The notes under the pieces were generated by a model that was not told where the DNA came from, made no database searches, and worked only from the letters and a program-made list of their open reading frames with translations. A DNA stretch of 64,000 nucleotides from Yarrowia lipolytica (taxonomy: Eukaryota; Ascomycota; Dipodascomycetes; Dipodascales), in the NCBI RefSeq assembly GCF_001761485.1, contig NC_090774.1, positions 3,286,001 to 3,350,000 on the forward strand, given 5' to 3'. Below are positions 32,001 to 44,042 of the stretch, piece after piece (the stretch's first letter is position 1; each line of letters opens with the position of its first letter). The position numbers and the translations under genes were made by a program.

Positions 32001-34751
32001 GGTGGATCCGTCACCGGCACCGACCGTCAGCTTGCCTCTCTCAAGGCCGTCAACGACATCCCCACCGATACTGTTTCCGGATTCTTGTCACAGTACATGT
32101 GGCGAAACGAGTTCCGAGACGACGGAGCGGCTCTGACAATCTCTTCTGGAGATGCTGTTTCCGATCTACGATACTCCTTCTACTCTCGAGTTGCTTCGCT
32201 CACCGAGAAGCTGGATAACAAGTCCTACGTTGCTCCTGTTGAGGTCAAGAATCTGTTGTTCGCTGGTGCATCTTACCTCTCTCGAGTGGGCCACAAGGGT
32301 GTTGATGCTGCTCGTCTGCTTGTTCAGATTCCCTTCCGAGCCTTCTCCGAGGCTTCCATCAAGACTGGTATCTCCATGTGGCTGTGGATTGCTTCTGAGA
32401 TCCCTGCTCTAGAGTACGTGATACTTGCCGAGGTCTACCGAGGCTGGGAGACCACCGTCCATGACCACGTGGGTTTGTACTCTCGAAAGCACGATATTCC
32501 AGAGGCTGACTACGCCAAAATGGAGTATGCTCCTTCCAACAAGAAGGAGATTGACCACGACTCTACCGTGACCCTGCGATCTCTTGAGCCCCACCATGCT
32601 CTCGTGCGGTACATTTCGTCGCGATTCAACACCCTGGTATACGACTCTCCGCATGTACTCAAGCAGATCACCGTGTTCCTCACCAGCGCTCTGCAGGGTC
32701 TTCACCATGCTTCTCTGCATGCTTTGTCTCGAGAGACTCGATTTGAGCTGATTCTGCTTGCACTGGATGTTCTCAATGTCCAGAACACTCGTGGATCCAA
32801 GGGTGCGGATCGGCTGTTCCGGCTCATCATCCGATCTGCCCTCACCTGGTTCGCACAGCCTCCTCAATGGCCTTTTGGAGGTAACCGTCTGCGAATGATT
32901 TCCGAGATCCGACTCTTCTCCGAGGTCTCCGACATGCTAAAGAACGTGGGTGGTCGAAACGCCTCTTCTGCAGCCTACAAGGATCTGCTGGTGGCTTTCA
33001 TTTCGGATGAGCTTATCAAGATGACTGCCTGGGCCGATCCTCTACAGAACGGTGCTTTCAAGCCCCAGCACCGAATCGTGGCATCTGCCATCTCCACCAA
33101 GACCGTTCAGGATGCTTGGAACGTGGACCCTACTTTGGCTGTGTTCTTGGTTGAGCGGTACGCTTCTGGCGATGGAGTCAAGCAGCTCGAGAAGCTCATC
33201 AACGCTGAGCCACTGCGAATCATCAACACTCCCCAGGCCGTGCCTTACTTCCTCAAGAATGCATCTCCCAAGACCAAGCACTATCTGCTATTGATGAAGC
33301 CCGTGTCTCCCATCTCGTCCATCAACCTGTTCTTGCCTGCCCATCACCCCGATTCCATCACTCTTCAGTACGCTATGCGATCTCTGGAGAGCCACGATGT
33401 CAACTTGGTTTTCTTCTACGTGCCTCAAATCGTGCAGCTACTGCGATACGACAAGGCTGGCTATGTAGAGCGGTACATTCTGGAGACTGCCAAGCTGTCG
33501 CAACTGTTTGCCCACCAGATTATCTGGAATATTATGGCCAACTCCTACAAGGATGAGGACTCTACTATCCCCGACCCCATGAAGCCAACTCTTGATCATG
33601 TCGTTGAGCGAATGATCGACTCGTTCGACGCCGAGGAGAAGTCCTTCTATGAACGAGAGTTTGGCTTCTTTGCCGAGGTCACGGACATTTCCGGAAAGCT
33701 CAAGCCCTACATCAAAAAGACTAAGGCTGAGAAGAAGGCCAAGATCGATGAGGAGATCAACAAGATCAAGGTCGACGTTGGTGTCTATCTGCCCTCCAAC
33801 CCCGACGGAACCGTCATTGACATTGACAGAAAGAGTGGACGACCTCTGCAGTCGCACGCCAAGGCTCCTTACATGGCCACTTTCAAGATCCGACGAGAAG
33901 TACGAGCTATTGGTGACGATGACGAGGATGTCGACGAGGACGGCCACCAGCTGACCACCACCGTCGAGAAGTGGCAGTCTGCCATTTTCAAGGTCGGTGA
34001 TGACTGTCGACAGGATGTGCTGGCTCTGCAGATCATTTCCGTCTTCCGTTCCATTTTCAACTCTTACGGAATGGATCTGTACGTCTTCCCCTACCGAGTC
34101 ACCGCCACGGCACCCGGTTGTGGTGTCATTGACGTTCTCCCCGACTCCATCTCTCGAGATATGCTGGGTCGAGAGGCCGTCAACGGTCTGTACGAGTATT
34201 TCACCTCCAAGCACGGATCTGAGGATTCTATCCAGTTCCAGCGAGCCCGAAACAACTTTGTGAAGTCGCTCGCTGCCTACTCCGTCATCTCCTACCTTAT
34301 TCAGTTCAAGGATCGGCACAATGGTAACATTATGTACGATGGACAAGGTCATATTCTGCACATTGACTTTGGTTTCTGTTTCGATATTGTGCCTGGTGGT
34401 GTCAAGTTTGAGGCTGCCCCCTTCAAGCTCACCCACGAGATGGTGCTGGTTATGGGAGGTAACACTCAGACCCAGGCTTACCGATGGTTCGAGGAACTGT
34501 CTGTCAAGGCTTTCCTGGCTTGTCGACCTCATGCTGAGACCATCATCCAGCTGGTTCTGCCCATGTTGGATTCTGGACTTCCCTGTTTCAAGGAGCATAC
34601 CATTCGAAACTTGCGACGGCGATTTGTTCTGGAGAAGACTGAAGCTCAGGCCGCCACTCACTTCCGAGGACTCATCAAGAAGTCCATCGAGTCTTTCTAC
34701 ACCAAGGGCTACGACGAGTTCCAGCGAATCACAAACGGTATTCCTTATTAA
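29055..34751 (+). CDS. STT4: Phosphatidylinositol 4-kinase III alpha (Stt4)
   Basis: Exon 1 is only 14 nt (29055-29068, MEDFG), followed by a 123-nt intron (GTGAGT ... ACTAACACAG) and exon 2 at 29192-34751, for 1857 residues, close to yeast Stt4 (about 1900). The enzyme makes PI4P at the plasma membrane with Efr3 and Ypp1, feeding PIP2 synthesis and cell-wall signalling. The long N-terminal part is alpha-solenoid-like, and the lipid-kinase domain fills roughly residues 1530-1857. Landmarks are FKVGDDCRQDVLALQ, the catalytic loop DRHNGN at 1712-1717 and the metal-binding HIDFG at 1728-1732. The C-terminus TNGIPY is typical of the family. Splicing is supported by the phase match and by the lack of an upstream in-frame ATG in exon 2. 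Confidence 0.97.
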
Positions 34752-34962
34752 GCGGATTTGTTTTTCAACGGATGTATGTACTACATTGTAGTCGGAGGAT
34801 CTTATGTGGGTTAATATTATTATGTGAATGATTGTTATTGTGTTTGTAAGTACAGTATGTACTTGTAGATCTGAATCAATGTTTACTACGGTTGCGTTCC
34901 AAGAAGCTAGCATCAACAATATATTACATCATCCAATACAGAAAACCAAACTGTCAACTGCA

Positions 34963-36012
34963 TTACAACCTGTAGATCGGACTTTCTCCGTTGATTCCAT
35001 CAAAGACGTAAAAGTTGTCGATGGGAATCTGTGATCGGGCCAGATAATTGAGCACCTCCTGAGCAATACCTCCTCCCATGATCGATGCAGTTGTGGCAAT
35101 CTCTGCGTCCTTGCTAGTGAGCACCTGTTGTGCCAGTTCCTCAGAAATGATTCCCAGAGGCAGCTGCAGCTTCGAACACTGCTCCACACCCAGCTCGTGG
35201 AACTCCTTTGCACTCAAATCGCCCCACGACTTTCCGGGGTTTGTCTGTTCGTACTCCCAGCCTGTAAACAGAAGAGGCACGTATCCGGGGATTCGAGACT
35301 TGTGCTTAGGTCGCATGTGAGCAAAGGGCTTCGGCGTCTGAACAGCCTCGAGCACCTGCTTGAACGGCTTAAAGCTCTGCTTGAGAGAAGCACTGTAGTT
35401 TCCAGTCTCTAACTCAACTGTCCCCACCAAGGTAGCCTGCTCAGGGATGCTCATGGTCGAGGGCTTGTTGGGAGTCTCAATTTTGTAAGTATACTCTCTG
35501 AAATCAATGAAGGCGTAGGAGAAGAGACCAGAGATGCCCACGCAGATGTTAGTGGTGTCTGTCTCTTCACACAGGGTTGTAATGTGCACAATCTCCTTCA
35601 GAGTGGCCTGGGTGATAACCACGAGGTCGAACTTGCCCACAAATTCCTTGTCCAGGTCCAAAATGACCTTGTCCACCGTCTCCACGGTAACGTGTCGATT
35701 CAGCTGTGAGATTCGAGGCAGGGCAGATTCTCCTCGGTTTTTGTTCTCGTCGCCCTCCTGCACGAAAAACTGTGCTCCAAAGTCGGCATCAGAGGTGACG
35801 TGCGCATCCACGATAGTCAACGAGCCGATACCTGCGAGCACCAGGTCCTTGACGATTTCGTTGGCGACTGCCCCGATGTTGATGAGTAGGATCTTGGAGT
35901 TACGCATCCGCGCCTGCGATTCCATGCCCCACAGTCGAATCTGCCGGTCATAAAGTGCCACCTCGTCGGCCGAGATCGTGTTTTCCGTCTTGCCCACGCT
36001 GGTTTCCGTCAT
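34963..36012 (-). CDS. AOS1: SUMO-activating enzyme subunit Aos1
   Basis: A 349-residue ThiF/E1-type adenylation subunit, matching yeast Aos1 (about 347) and human SAE1. With Uba2 it forms the SUMO E1. The opening YDRQIRLWGMESQARM is the family signature, followed by the nucleotide-binding fold ILLINIGAVANEIVKDLVLAG. The catalytic-cysteine domain is absent, as expected because Uba2 supplies it. The end, FDGINGESPIYRL, is conserved. The frame extends 7 codons upstream, but the first ATG is at 36010-36012 (MTETSV). It is convergent with STT4, with a 211-bp gap. Confidence 0.93.
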   Translation of the reverse strand: MTETSVGKTENTISADEVALYDRQIRLWGMESQARMRNSKILLINIGAVANEIVKDLVLAGIGSLTIVDAHVTSDADFGAQFFVQEGDENKNRGESALPRISQLNRHVTVETVDKVILDLDKEFVGKFDLVVITQATLKEIVHITTLCEETDTTNICVGISGLFSYAFIDFREYTYKIETPNKPSTMSIPEQATLVGTVELETGNYSASLKQSFKPFKQVLEAVQTPKPFAHMRPKHKSRIPGYVPLLFTGWEYEQTNPGKSWGDLSAKEFHELGVEQCSKLQLPLGIISEELAQQVLTSKDAEIATTASIMGGGIAQEVLNYLARSQIPIDNFYVFDGINGESPIYRL

Positions 36013-37431
36013 TGCTGGTGTTGAAAGGTGCAATTGAGATCAGGAAACTCAAACGCGTTGTGATAATATGCAGGATAATGAGTGAAGGTCTGAGATGTCA
36101 GAGGTGAATCAGGGTTGTGCGGAGGAGTCGGACGAGAAGAATAATGAGAGGTTATCTGCGAAGTTATGCCTAATGATACTGTAAGACTACAATACAATAT
36201 AGTGTATAGGAGTTCATGGTGCCATCTTGGGCAATGTGCTCTTTTCAACGCTTGTAGTTGATTTGGAATTCATTGTAAATTTACTGTAGTTTCAACGGCC
36301 CAGTAGAGAGCACGGATTCGATGTTCCAGTTACTTCTGGAGTTCTCATCAGTCTTGATAATAAAACGACACCAGTCTTTCCCACTGCTGCTTATAGTATA
36401 ATGGTCTCAATAATTTGTCTCATCCATAACTGATAGACACGAATTGATAGTCCTGCGTGTGGTGTAACAATCTTCCTCAGTCTCAGGGTTCAATGTATGT
36501 AAACGAGAAATGGACCCCAAACCTGTAGAAACGATATTATTCCCCACAACAATCCTAGTGTCTGGTCTCGTTCAGTAGCTCTTGATCTCTCTGTTGCAGT
36601 GCTCCTGACAAACGTATCACAATGCATGATTACTAAGCATGCGATTTCTATGTGCTTGTGGAATGAGAGATACAAGTACCAGCACTTCTACAGTACAAGT
36701 ACAAGTACAAGAGAATGTATTTATTTTTATACACGCTAAAATTGCTATCAATGGATGGATCAAACAGCACAGCAAATATAGGCCTTCCCTGAAGGTCACG
36801 TTAGCTACTACAAGTAATACAACAACCACACCACATACTGTATTATACTCTCTACAGTATTTGCCCAGTCCTATTAGCACACACTAAAGACGCTTACAAG
36901 TGACCAACACGTAATTTCACACCAGTGCCTGTACACACGATGGCCTATGTAGTTTATCAAGATATAGATTACTAAGCAGATGATTGCGGTGTTACGAGCA
37001 GGGTGACTGAAATACCATTACTTGTACAAGAAATCTATCCGATATCTGGCATTTCTGGAGGTCAAAAACGTGACATTCTTGCTGATATGAAAATCACCGT
37101 CGTTTCTTACACCCCACAGAAAAACAGAGGATAAGGGCAACCAACTTAATGGTACGTAAGCTTCCCTACAGCAGGTGGGATGTATACTTCAAAAACGTGA
37201 AATATGGCTCTCGAATGAGCTGAAATTTGGACATAATCTTAGAAATTCCATTTCAAGCCCTCCACGTGAATTTTACACCTCGATCACCACTCCTACGCGA
37301 ATTTGAACGTTGTCAAATACTGACGACCACGAGCCAAACCTTAACTTGACGCAGACACTCTCTCACCACTTCATCTCTTCCTCACGACATTCTGATCTCT
37401 ATCTGCATCAAGTCCCCTGACACCTACTAAA
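36013..37431. other. Divergent intergenic region AOS1/HDA3-like
   Basis: Shared promoter space with tandem TACAAG words at 36672-36715 and a C-, A- and T-rich stretch before 37432. No gene seen. Confidence 0.55.
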
Positions 37432-39282
37432 ATGGACATTGGAAAAATTCTGGACGTGACGCCGGAGCCGATTCTCTCGACAGATGCGGTGATCAACGCT
37501 GCTTCCGACAACCGCAGCATGGATTACTGTCTGCCAGTCCAGATGGCCGAGTTCCAACGAGAACTGACGGACCAGGTGGTCAACCTGCATTATTCTGACA
37601 TTCTGCGGTTCTACGACACAATCAGTCCGACACAAAATCAGTCGTGCGCACCCTCTGATTGGGCCGATTCTCTGGGAGCCATGTATCAGGACTCGTTACT
37701 GGTTGCAACCCATCCGTACCTGCTGGTGGACCACTACATGCCCCGGAGCCTGTTGCTGAAAGAAATCCCCGACAAGCTGGCGCGTACCAGTGCCAAGTTC
37801 GCCGTGCTAGGCGACATTGTGTCACTGCTGGAAAACAAGCAATACAATGTGGCTCTGATAGCGCGGTCAGGAAAGACGTTGGATTTGGTGGAGGCATTTC
37901 TGCACGGCAAGCCTGTTTCTTTCGAGAGACATACAGGCCCATATCTGAGAGAGCCGTCGGCCAAGCAGCGAGCACACAAAACGACCATTCATGTCATGTC
38001 GTCGTCGCTGCTGGAGAGTAGTTACAATGGCGATCATCGTTTTGATCTGGTGATTGCCTTCGACAGCACGTTCAACCCAGCAGAGGTGCATGTGGAGGCT
38101 CTACGGATGCACAAGAGGAACATTCCCGCTCCCGTGTTGCGTCTGGTATCAAACCTCTCTGCTGAGCATGTCGCATACAGCTTTGGACTCACTGCTAACC
38201 CCGATAGAGTGTTTACGGAAGAGGTGATTGCAGCTCTAGTGGTGCTGAGAGACAAATCTGGAACAATCCCCGCTGAGATGAAGTCGTTGTACCTGCAGCA
38301 GCTTCAGCCATTGGCCTACTGGTTTGCCGATTTGTCTCTTCCTTGGCCACTTCCCGATCTAGCACCCATTTCCGGGTACTCCAAATTGGACGTGGAGACC
38401 TCAATGGCCTCGTCGTATCATCGTCGATCGGCCATTCCTGGAACCGCCAATGACCCTACGGACAATTCTTCTCAGCCTTCTAAGCGGTACAAGCTGGACC
38501 CTATCAGCGCAGACCACTTTGCTCCTCCACACGATTATGCACATGGTCGATGGACAGGTTTGACACAGGGGCTTCTGGAGCAATACAACTCGCTTGTTGG
38601 CCGAGAACGGCAACTAGTGTCGGAAATCGAGTCGCACAGGAAGCTCGCAACTACGCAGCAGCTCAAAATGGAGTCTCAACAGGACGAGATTGCGCGTCAG
38701 GTGCGTCAACACGCGTCCTTCGAGGAGACTATTGGCAAGCTGGAGCGAAAGATCGAACGAGGAGAATCAGATGCGGTTCGAAAAGAGGAGGCAGTTGTTC
38801 GATTGCAGGATGAGGTTGCTTCTCTGAAGGCTATTTTGGCTTCTGGAGAGGACGCAGACATCAAAACCAAACAGCAGGAGGAGATTCAGGCGCTGAAGAC
38901 GAGCCTGCAAAAGGCCAATGCTACTGCTGATGCTCGGTCCAATGAGAATGACTACATGCGTTCCGAATACCAAAAGGCATCCGAGAGCGCGTCCGAGGCG
39001 TTGGCGAAGGTGGGATTGCTTACAACCGAGCTGGCTGAGGCCAACCAGCGTGCCGATGGTGAGTTTTCTGCCCTCAGAAAGCTCACATTCGACGAAGAGC
39101 GAGAAATTCGGGATTCGGAGATTGCAGAGCTCAAGGTTAAGGTGGAGAACTTGGAGGAGCAGCTCAAGAGACAGAGCGAGGCAGCTCCCAAGACATCACG
39201 TGCGAGGTACGGTGTGAGATCGAGCTCGGTTCCTAGACGAGCTCTTTCTCCTGCCGATGGACCTAATACGCAGTCAGAGTAG
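37432..39282 (+). CDS. HDA3: HDA1 histone deacetylase complex subunit, Hda2/Hda3-like
   Basis: A 616-residue protein resembling the Hda2/Hda3 subunits that scaffold the class II deacetylase Hda1. The N-terminal half (about 15-310) is the family's helicase-like DNA-binding fold, with blocks such as HPYLLVDHYMPRSLLLKEIP, FAVLGDIVSLLE and FDLVIAFDSTF. The C-terminal half (about 385-590) is long coiled coil, where Hda2 and Hda3 pair with each other. Length is near Hda3 (about 655). Whether it is the Hda2 or the Hda3 orthologue cannot be settled from this sequence. The complex removes H3/H2B acetylation and represses transcription. Confidence 0.78.
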   Translation: MDIGKILDVTPEPILSTDAVINAASDNRSMDYCLPVQMAEFQRELTDQVVNLHYSDILRFYDTISPTQNQSCAPSDWADSLGAMYQDSLLVATHPYLLVDHYMPRSLLLKEIPDKLARTSAKFAVLGDIVSLLENKQYNVALIARSGKTLDLVEAFLHGKPVSFERHTGPYLREPSAKQRAHKTTIHVMSSSLLESSYNGDHRFDLVIAFDSTFNPAEVHVEALRMHKRNIPAPVLRLVSNLSAEHVAYSFGLTANPDRVFTEEVIAALVVLRDKSGTIPAEMKSLYLQQLQPLAYWFADLSLPWPLPDLAPISGYSKLDVETSMASSYHRRSAIPGTANDPTDNSSQPSKRYKLDPISADHFAPPHDYAHGRWTGLTQGLLEQYNSLVGRERQLVSEIESHRKLATTQQLKMESQQDEIARQVRQHASFEETIGKLERKIERGESDAVRKEEAVVRLQDEVASLKAILASGEDADIKTKQQEEIQALKTSLQKANATADARSNENDYMRSEYQKASESASEALAKVGLLTTELAEANQRADGEFSALRKLTFDEEREIRDSEIAELKVKVENLEEQLKRQSEAAPKTSRARYGVRSSSVPRRALSPADGPNTQSE

Positions 39283-39430
39283 ACGGATGACGAATGATGA
39301 AATATATTATGTATTATAGGAGGTTTAATTAATTACTGACGGATTGAGTGGTTCTATTTTTACTTACAAGTACTTGTAGTTTGAATGCAATATATTACCG
39401 ATACGGTATGTGTTCCTACCCCTTCAACGC

Positions 39431-40789
39431 CTACTCCTTGCACCACAACTTCACTGTTCGATCCCAGCCACAGGTGGCGAAGTACTCGTTTCCAGGTCCC
39501 AAATCCATGCCCATGATTCGGTCTTGCGTCTTCCACCTTTTAGCCAGGGTCCACGAATCGGCATTCCAGATGTTAAAGTCGCCATCGTATCCCGTAGATG
39601 CGAGAAATGAGCCCGACTTGTCAAACTGAACACTCGACACAATCTTTGTATGTGCAGGGATTGTGTGGGAACATTTTTGAGCACGCAGATCCCATATTCT
39701 GACAGATCCGTCAGCAGATCCAGATGCAAGATAGAACCCGTTACCAGACCATCCCAGACTGTATATCTCTCGGATATGGCCTTCCAGAGTCTGAATACTT
39801 CGTCCAGATCGCATATCCCACACTCTGCCTACTGCATCCAAGCCAGCAGAGGCTACTAGAGCTCCATCCGGGTGGAAGGCCACAGAGTGGACACCCTTAG
39901 AGTGTCCTTCTTGAGACAACAGCTTGGTACCGCTCTCAATGTCCCACAGAGCCCAGGTGTAGTCATAGGACGCGGTAGCAGCCCACTGCCCGCTTGGATG
40001 AACGTCTAGACCTGCGATACGGCCCTTGTGGGCTTCAGACACCGTTCTGTATGCAGTATGTTCGTTGCCTTCTGTGCTGGAATCCCAGAACAGCAGCTTT
40101 CCCTCTCCACATCCACTCAGCAAGATATTACGTGCCCATTTCAAAGCACTTACTTTATCCACGTGCCCTCTCAACACAGCCTTGGTATTCAGATTCGGTA
40201 CATCCATTAGCTTGATCTCGCCGTTCCACGATGATGCAGCCAGTATAGAGTCGCTTCCAAAAGCCACGGCCCCTGCTGGACGTGTGGAAACGAACTGTGA
40301 TCCCAGAAGCTGATACTGCTCTATAGGGGCCATCTTATCTCGTCGTAGGTTAACTGTCTCCACCAGGGACAATTCCGACTGTTGCTTTTGTGTCGTGAGT
40401 CGGTCCCTTGCTCTCAAGATACTGTCGTTTGTTATCTGCCTCCTTGCATCAAGCAACTCTTCACTTCCTGGCGTAAAAAACTCGTCGTCGTCCATAGAAA
40501 CGTCAGAATCGCTCTCTTCGTCCTGCAGACCTTCCCGATCAAACTCGTCCACCATTAGCTGACCCAGACGGGTCCGTCGATCAGCTTTGTCTTCTGCGAA
40601 AAGAGTAATGGGCTCATTCAACGATCGTAGTTTCGCTCTAACATCCTTATCGTCTGTAGGAACATGCAGTTTTTTGAGAATATCAGCTCGACGTTGTTTT
40701 TCCAACAGCTGACGGGCCGCAACGGCCTCTTCCCGAACTGAAGAAGAGTCCACCGTCGTCTTGATCGACTCCAGATCCACAAGTTCCAT
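39431..40789 (-). CDS. PRP4: U4/U6 snRNP protein Prp4
   Basis: A 452-residue spliceosomal WD40 protein that, with Prp3, stabilises the U4/U6 duplex in the tri-snRNP. The N-terminal part contains the splicing-factor motif (REEAVAARQLLEKQRRADIL) and LRSLNEPITLFAEDKADRRTRL, specific to Prp4. Seven WD repeats occupy about residues 165-452, with recurring WD/WDI dipeptides such as YTWALWDIESG and VRIWDLRAQKC. The frame runs 30 codons further upstream, but the conserved protein begins at the ATG at 40787-40789 (MELVDLESIK). Convergent with the HDA3-like gene, 148-bp gap. Confidence 0.93.
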   Translation of the reverse strand: MELVDLESIKTTVDSSSVREEAVAARQLLEKQRRADILKKLHVPTDDKDVRAKLRSLNEPITLFAEDKADRRTRLGQLMVDEFDREGLQDEESDSDVSMDDDEFFTPGSEELLDARRQITNDSILRARDRLTTQKQQSELSLVETVNLRRDKMAPIEQYQLLGSQFVSTRPAGAVAFGSDSILAASSWNGEIKLMDVPNLNTKAVLRGHVDKVSALKWARNILLSGCGEGKLLFWDSSTEGNEHTAYRTVSEAHKGRIAGLDVHPSGQWAATASYDYTWALWDIESGTKLLSQEGHSKGVHSVAFHPDGALVASAGLDAVGRVWDMRSGRSIQTLEGHIREIYSLGWSGNGFYLASGSADGSVRIWDLRAQKCSHTIPAHTKIVSSVQFDKSGSFLASTGYDGDFNIWNADSWTLAKRWKTQDRIMGMDLGPGNEYFATCGWDRTVKLWCKE

Positions 40790-41796
40790 GTTGGTGATGA
40801 AGACAATTAGGTTGGGAGGTGCAGAATTGATACATTTGATTACTAAAGCGATATGGAGTGCTAAAGCAGGATTATGCAATGAGTGAAAGGCCCGAATAAA
40901 CTATTGTAAGGTCAGGGTTGTTCAGATTTGCAGCTAGAGAGCAAGAAATATCGGCCACTTATTAACCACAGGTTATGAGTTTCTTGCAGCTCCTGCCTGT
41001 TCGATCCCCATAACTGTGGATATTATTCACTACTTGTAGCTCTGTTTAGATAATAGCTGATGAAGATGGTGGCGATATTTACAGAAAAATCGACTTTGGA
41101 AAAAACAACAACACGCAGGCGACTCCACATGCTGCTTCGATATACTGACCTCCGCCTACCTTCCCTTCACATGAATGATAAAAAACTCGTTCGGAGTTTA
41201 GCTCTAAAAGCGAAAGTGCGGAGAATGTGGGAACAGGATACAACTATAGAATGATAAAGTGATAGAAAAAGAGCTACTGAAACGAATAATGCGGGCATAG
41301 AAATAGCTTCAGAGCCTCACGTAACTTGTGTTTAGTTTGGCCTCTCCTAATACCTCAATCATCGCTCGCTATTAGCTCTCAGATGCCAATAATAATAAGA
41401 CGCAGTAGATCGCCTAAGCAAGTTTAAACGGAATGTGTTGAGGCTATTTCAGTGTGGAGGAGTTATAAAGTGCAAAGAAGGGGGAGGAAGGATGTTTGAG
41501 TTGCCGGAAGGCATTCAATATATAGGAAATTCTGTTAAGAAAGAATCTCTTCCAAGCCCCAACCGTTGGCGCCCATCAATGGTGTGTTTAATAAACCCCG
41601 CTGACAACCGCATCCATGCATTCCCCGGAGTTAATATCTCACCTCCTGATATCTAGATGCAGCTTCGAAAGCTAAAGTGGCTACATTCACTACAGACCAC
41701 AGGCAGTAAGCATCCGACACACAAGTGCACCTGTCTATAACCCCCACAATTTCTTCTCTTGTTGCACACCAACACCAACACCACAGAAACACAACA
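40790..41796. other. Divergent intergenic region PRP4/DPL1
   Basis: Noncoding promoter space. ACTTGTAG occurs near 41032. The leader before 41797 is CA-rich (repeated ACCAACACCA-type sequence), typical of yeast 5' UTRs. No gene seen. Confidence 0.55.
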
Positions 41797-43870
41797 ATGG
41801 CGATCCCCCACTTGGAGTGTCTGCAGAAATGCGTCCACGAGCTCCATGCCCTGTTGCATCAGCACTACCACGAGTTCCAGGCTTCTCCGGTCGCTTACCT
41901 TCATTCGAAGCACGACTGCGTGAGGGCTGAGGTAATTGAGCATTTCCAGAATGCCACTACCTATGAAAAGTGAGAATAAGCGAAGGATGAGACTGTTTGA
42001 GTACTACTAACCCAGATTTCGAGATGCGGTATTTATTGTGTGAGTATACACGGTCCCATTGAGAATCAAAACGACACAAGTAAAAGGCGATCTTACAGAG
42101 ATACCATTGACGCCATGACACTCACGACGTTTTACCCATGAGATCTTGGAGCAATTATTCACAGAGGCTTCTCTTGGCCGTACATCCGACCGTCCGACCG
42201 GGAGCACACGGACATGATATCAGTCATCATATGTTAGCTACGACATACAATTAACAGCTACTCGCTGTTCATGTGATTTGATCTGGAAACGATGAGCTAG
42301 AGCAACCCAGCCATGTATATACTAACTCAGCGTCATTCTCACAGCCCTTGGCAACTTCCTTTCTTTTATTCACACCATCTTTGCTGATGGACTTCAAAAC
42401 ACATTCCGTTTCCATGCCAGAAAAGTGACCAAAAAGATTCTCGACATTCCCTTCATCAAGGCTAAGATTGACAAGGAGACAGGGGTTGTGATTGAGAAGA
42501 TCCAGAACGACATTATCGTCCGAATGCCCGGCACCCAAATCTTTGGGACTCTCCCTGCTGAAGGTATGACCAACACAGAGGTCATCACTGAGATGTCTAA
42601 GTACCACGATATGAAGCGAACCTTCTGGGAAAAGGGTCGTGTAAGTGGAGCTGTCTACCACGGAGGTAAGGAGCTCACAGACCTGCAATCCGAGGCATTC
42701 TCCCAGTTCACAGTGGCGAACCAGCTTCATCCCGATGTCTTCCCGGGTGTCCGAAAGATGGAGTCTGAGGTTGTTGCTATGGTTCTGGCTCTTTTCCATG
42801 GCCCTGAGGGCTCTTGCGGAACCTCTACATCTGGAGGTACCGAGTCTCTCCTGCTGACTTCTCTGGCCGCCAAGATGAAGGCCTACAACGAGCGAGGCGT
42901 CACACATCCCGAGATTATTGCTCCTATCACTGTGCATGCCGGCTTTGACAAGGCTGCCTACTACTTTGGAATGAAGCTGCGACATGCCCCCGTCGATCCG
43001 AAGACTATGAAGGTTGATCTGAAGGCTGTGCGACGAATGGTTACCAGAAACACCGTTCTGCTAGTCGGATCTGCCCCCAACTTCCCCCATGGTATTATCG
43101 ATGACATCGAGGGCCTCTCTGATATCGCTCTCAAGCACAAAATCCCCCTGCATGTGGATGCTTGTCTGGGCTCCTTTATCGTCCCTTACCTTGAGAGAGC
43201 TGGCTTCGACAAGATCCTGTTCGATTTTCGAGTCCCTGGTGTCACTTCCATCTCATGTGACACCCACAAGTACGGATTTGCCCCCAAGGGATCTTCTATC
43301 ATCATGTACAGAACACCCGAGCTTCGACATTACCAGTACTTTGTTGCACCCGACTGGACCGGAGGTATCTACGGCTCTCCCACTCTTGCTGGCTCTCGTC
43401 CTGGAGCCATCATGGTCGGATGCTGGGCCACCATGCTATCTGTCGGAGACAACGGATACTTGGAGTCTTGTAAGGAGATTGTCGGAGCTGCCCGAAAGTT
43501 TCGAAAAGCTGTGGACGAGGAGATTCCTGACCTCCAGATCATTGGAGATCCTCGAGCATCTGTTATCGCCTTCGGTTCTGACTCTGTCAACATCTACGAT
43601 CTATCTGATGCCATGAGCAAGAAGGGATGGCACTTGTCGACTCTGCAGAACCCCCCAGCTGCCCACGTAGCGTTCACCAAGCCTGCTGTGGCTGCTGTAG
43701 ACGATCTGGTTTCTGATCTCAAGAGCTGCATTATCGAAATGAAGAAGGCCGGCAATACCAAGGTGGAGGATGGAACGGCTGCTTTCTACGGTGTGGCTGG
43801 TTCCATCAAGACCGCTGGAGTTGCTGACCGGCTTGTGTGCGGTTTCCTTGATGGTCTATACAAGCTATAG
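41797..43870 (+). CDS. DPL1: Sphingosine-1-phosphate lyase (Dpl1), three exons
   Basis: Exons 41797-41969, 42016-42039 and 42331-43870 give 578 residues, near yeast Dpl1 (about 589). The ER-bound, PLP-dependent enzyme cleaves long-chain base phosphates to a fatty aldehyde and ethanolamine phosphate. The PLP lysine is in [14 protein letters not shown] (K379). [20 protein letters not shown] and [13 protein letters not shown] are also diagnostic. Exon 3 has no usable ATG at its 5' end. Intron 1 is 46 nt (GTGAGA ... TACTAACCCAG) and intron 2 is 291 nt (GTGAGT ... ACTAACTCAG). The 24-nt middle exon encodes FRDAVFI and, with the flanking bases, completes the N-terminal membrane anchor ([16 protein letters not shown]), which aligns with the yeast anchor. 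Confidence 0.95.
42016..42039 (+). other. 24-nt micro-exon of DPL1
   Basis: It is preceded by a perfect TACTAACCCAG acceptor (ending at 42015) and followed by a perfect GTGAGT donor (42040). Its length is a multiple of three, so skipping keeps the frame but removes eight residues at the start of the membrane anchor. Confidence 0.85.
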
Positions 43871-44042
43871 ATACTTCTCGGTATCATTCTAGTTTTCTTG
43901 AAGATGATATATGTATTAGTATGATGAATGAGCATTTACTCGAGTTGTAATTTGTATCCCTGTAATCTACTGTCTTTCCCCAACTCTATTTTGTCCCACC
44001 TCCTTATGATGATGACCGAGCTTATTTCCCTCATCCAACATC

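Noticed and set aside
33438-34919. 493-codon minus-strand frame opposite the STT4 kinase domain
   Set aside because: Same artefact of codon bias; the plus strand encodes conserved kinase motifs here.
36013-36033. Seven-codon extension of AOS1 (HLSTPA)
   Set aside because: It would begin at TTG; the conserved protein is complete from the ATG at 36012.
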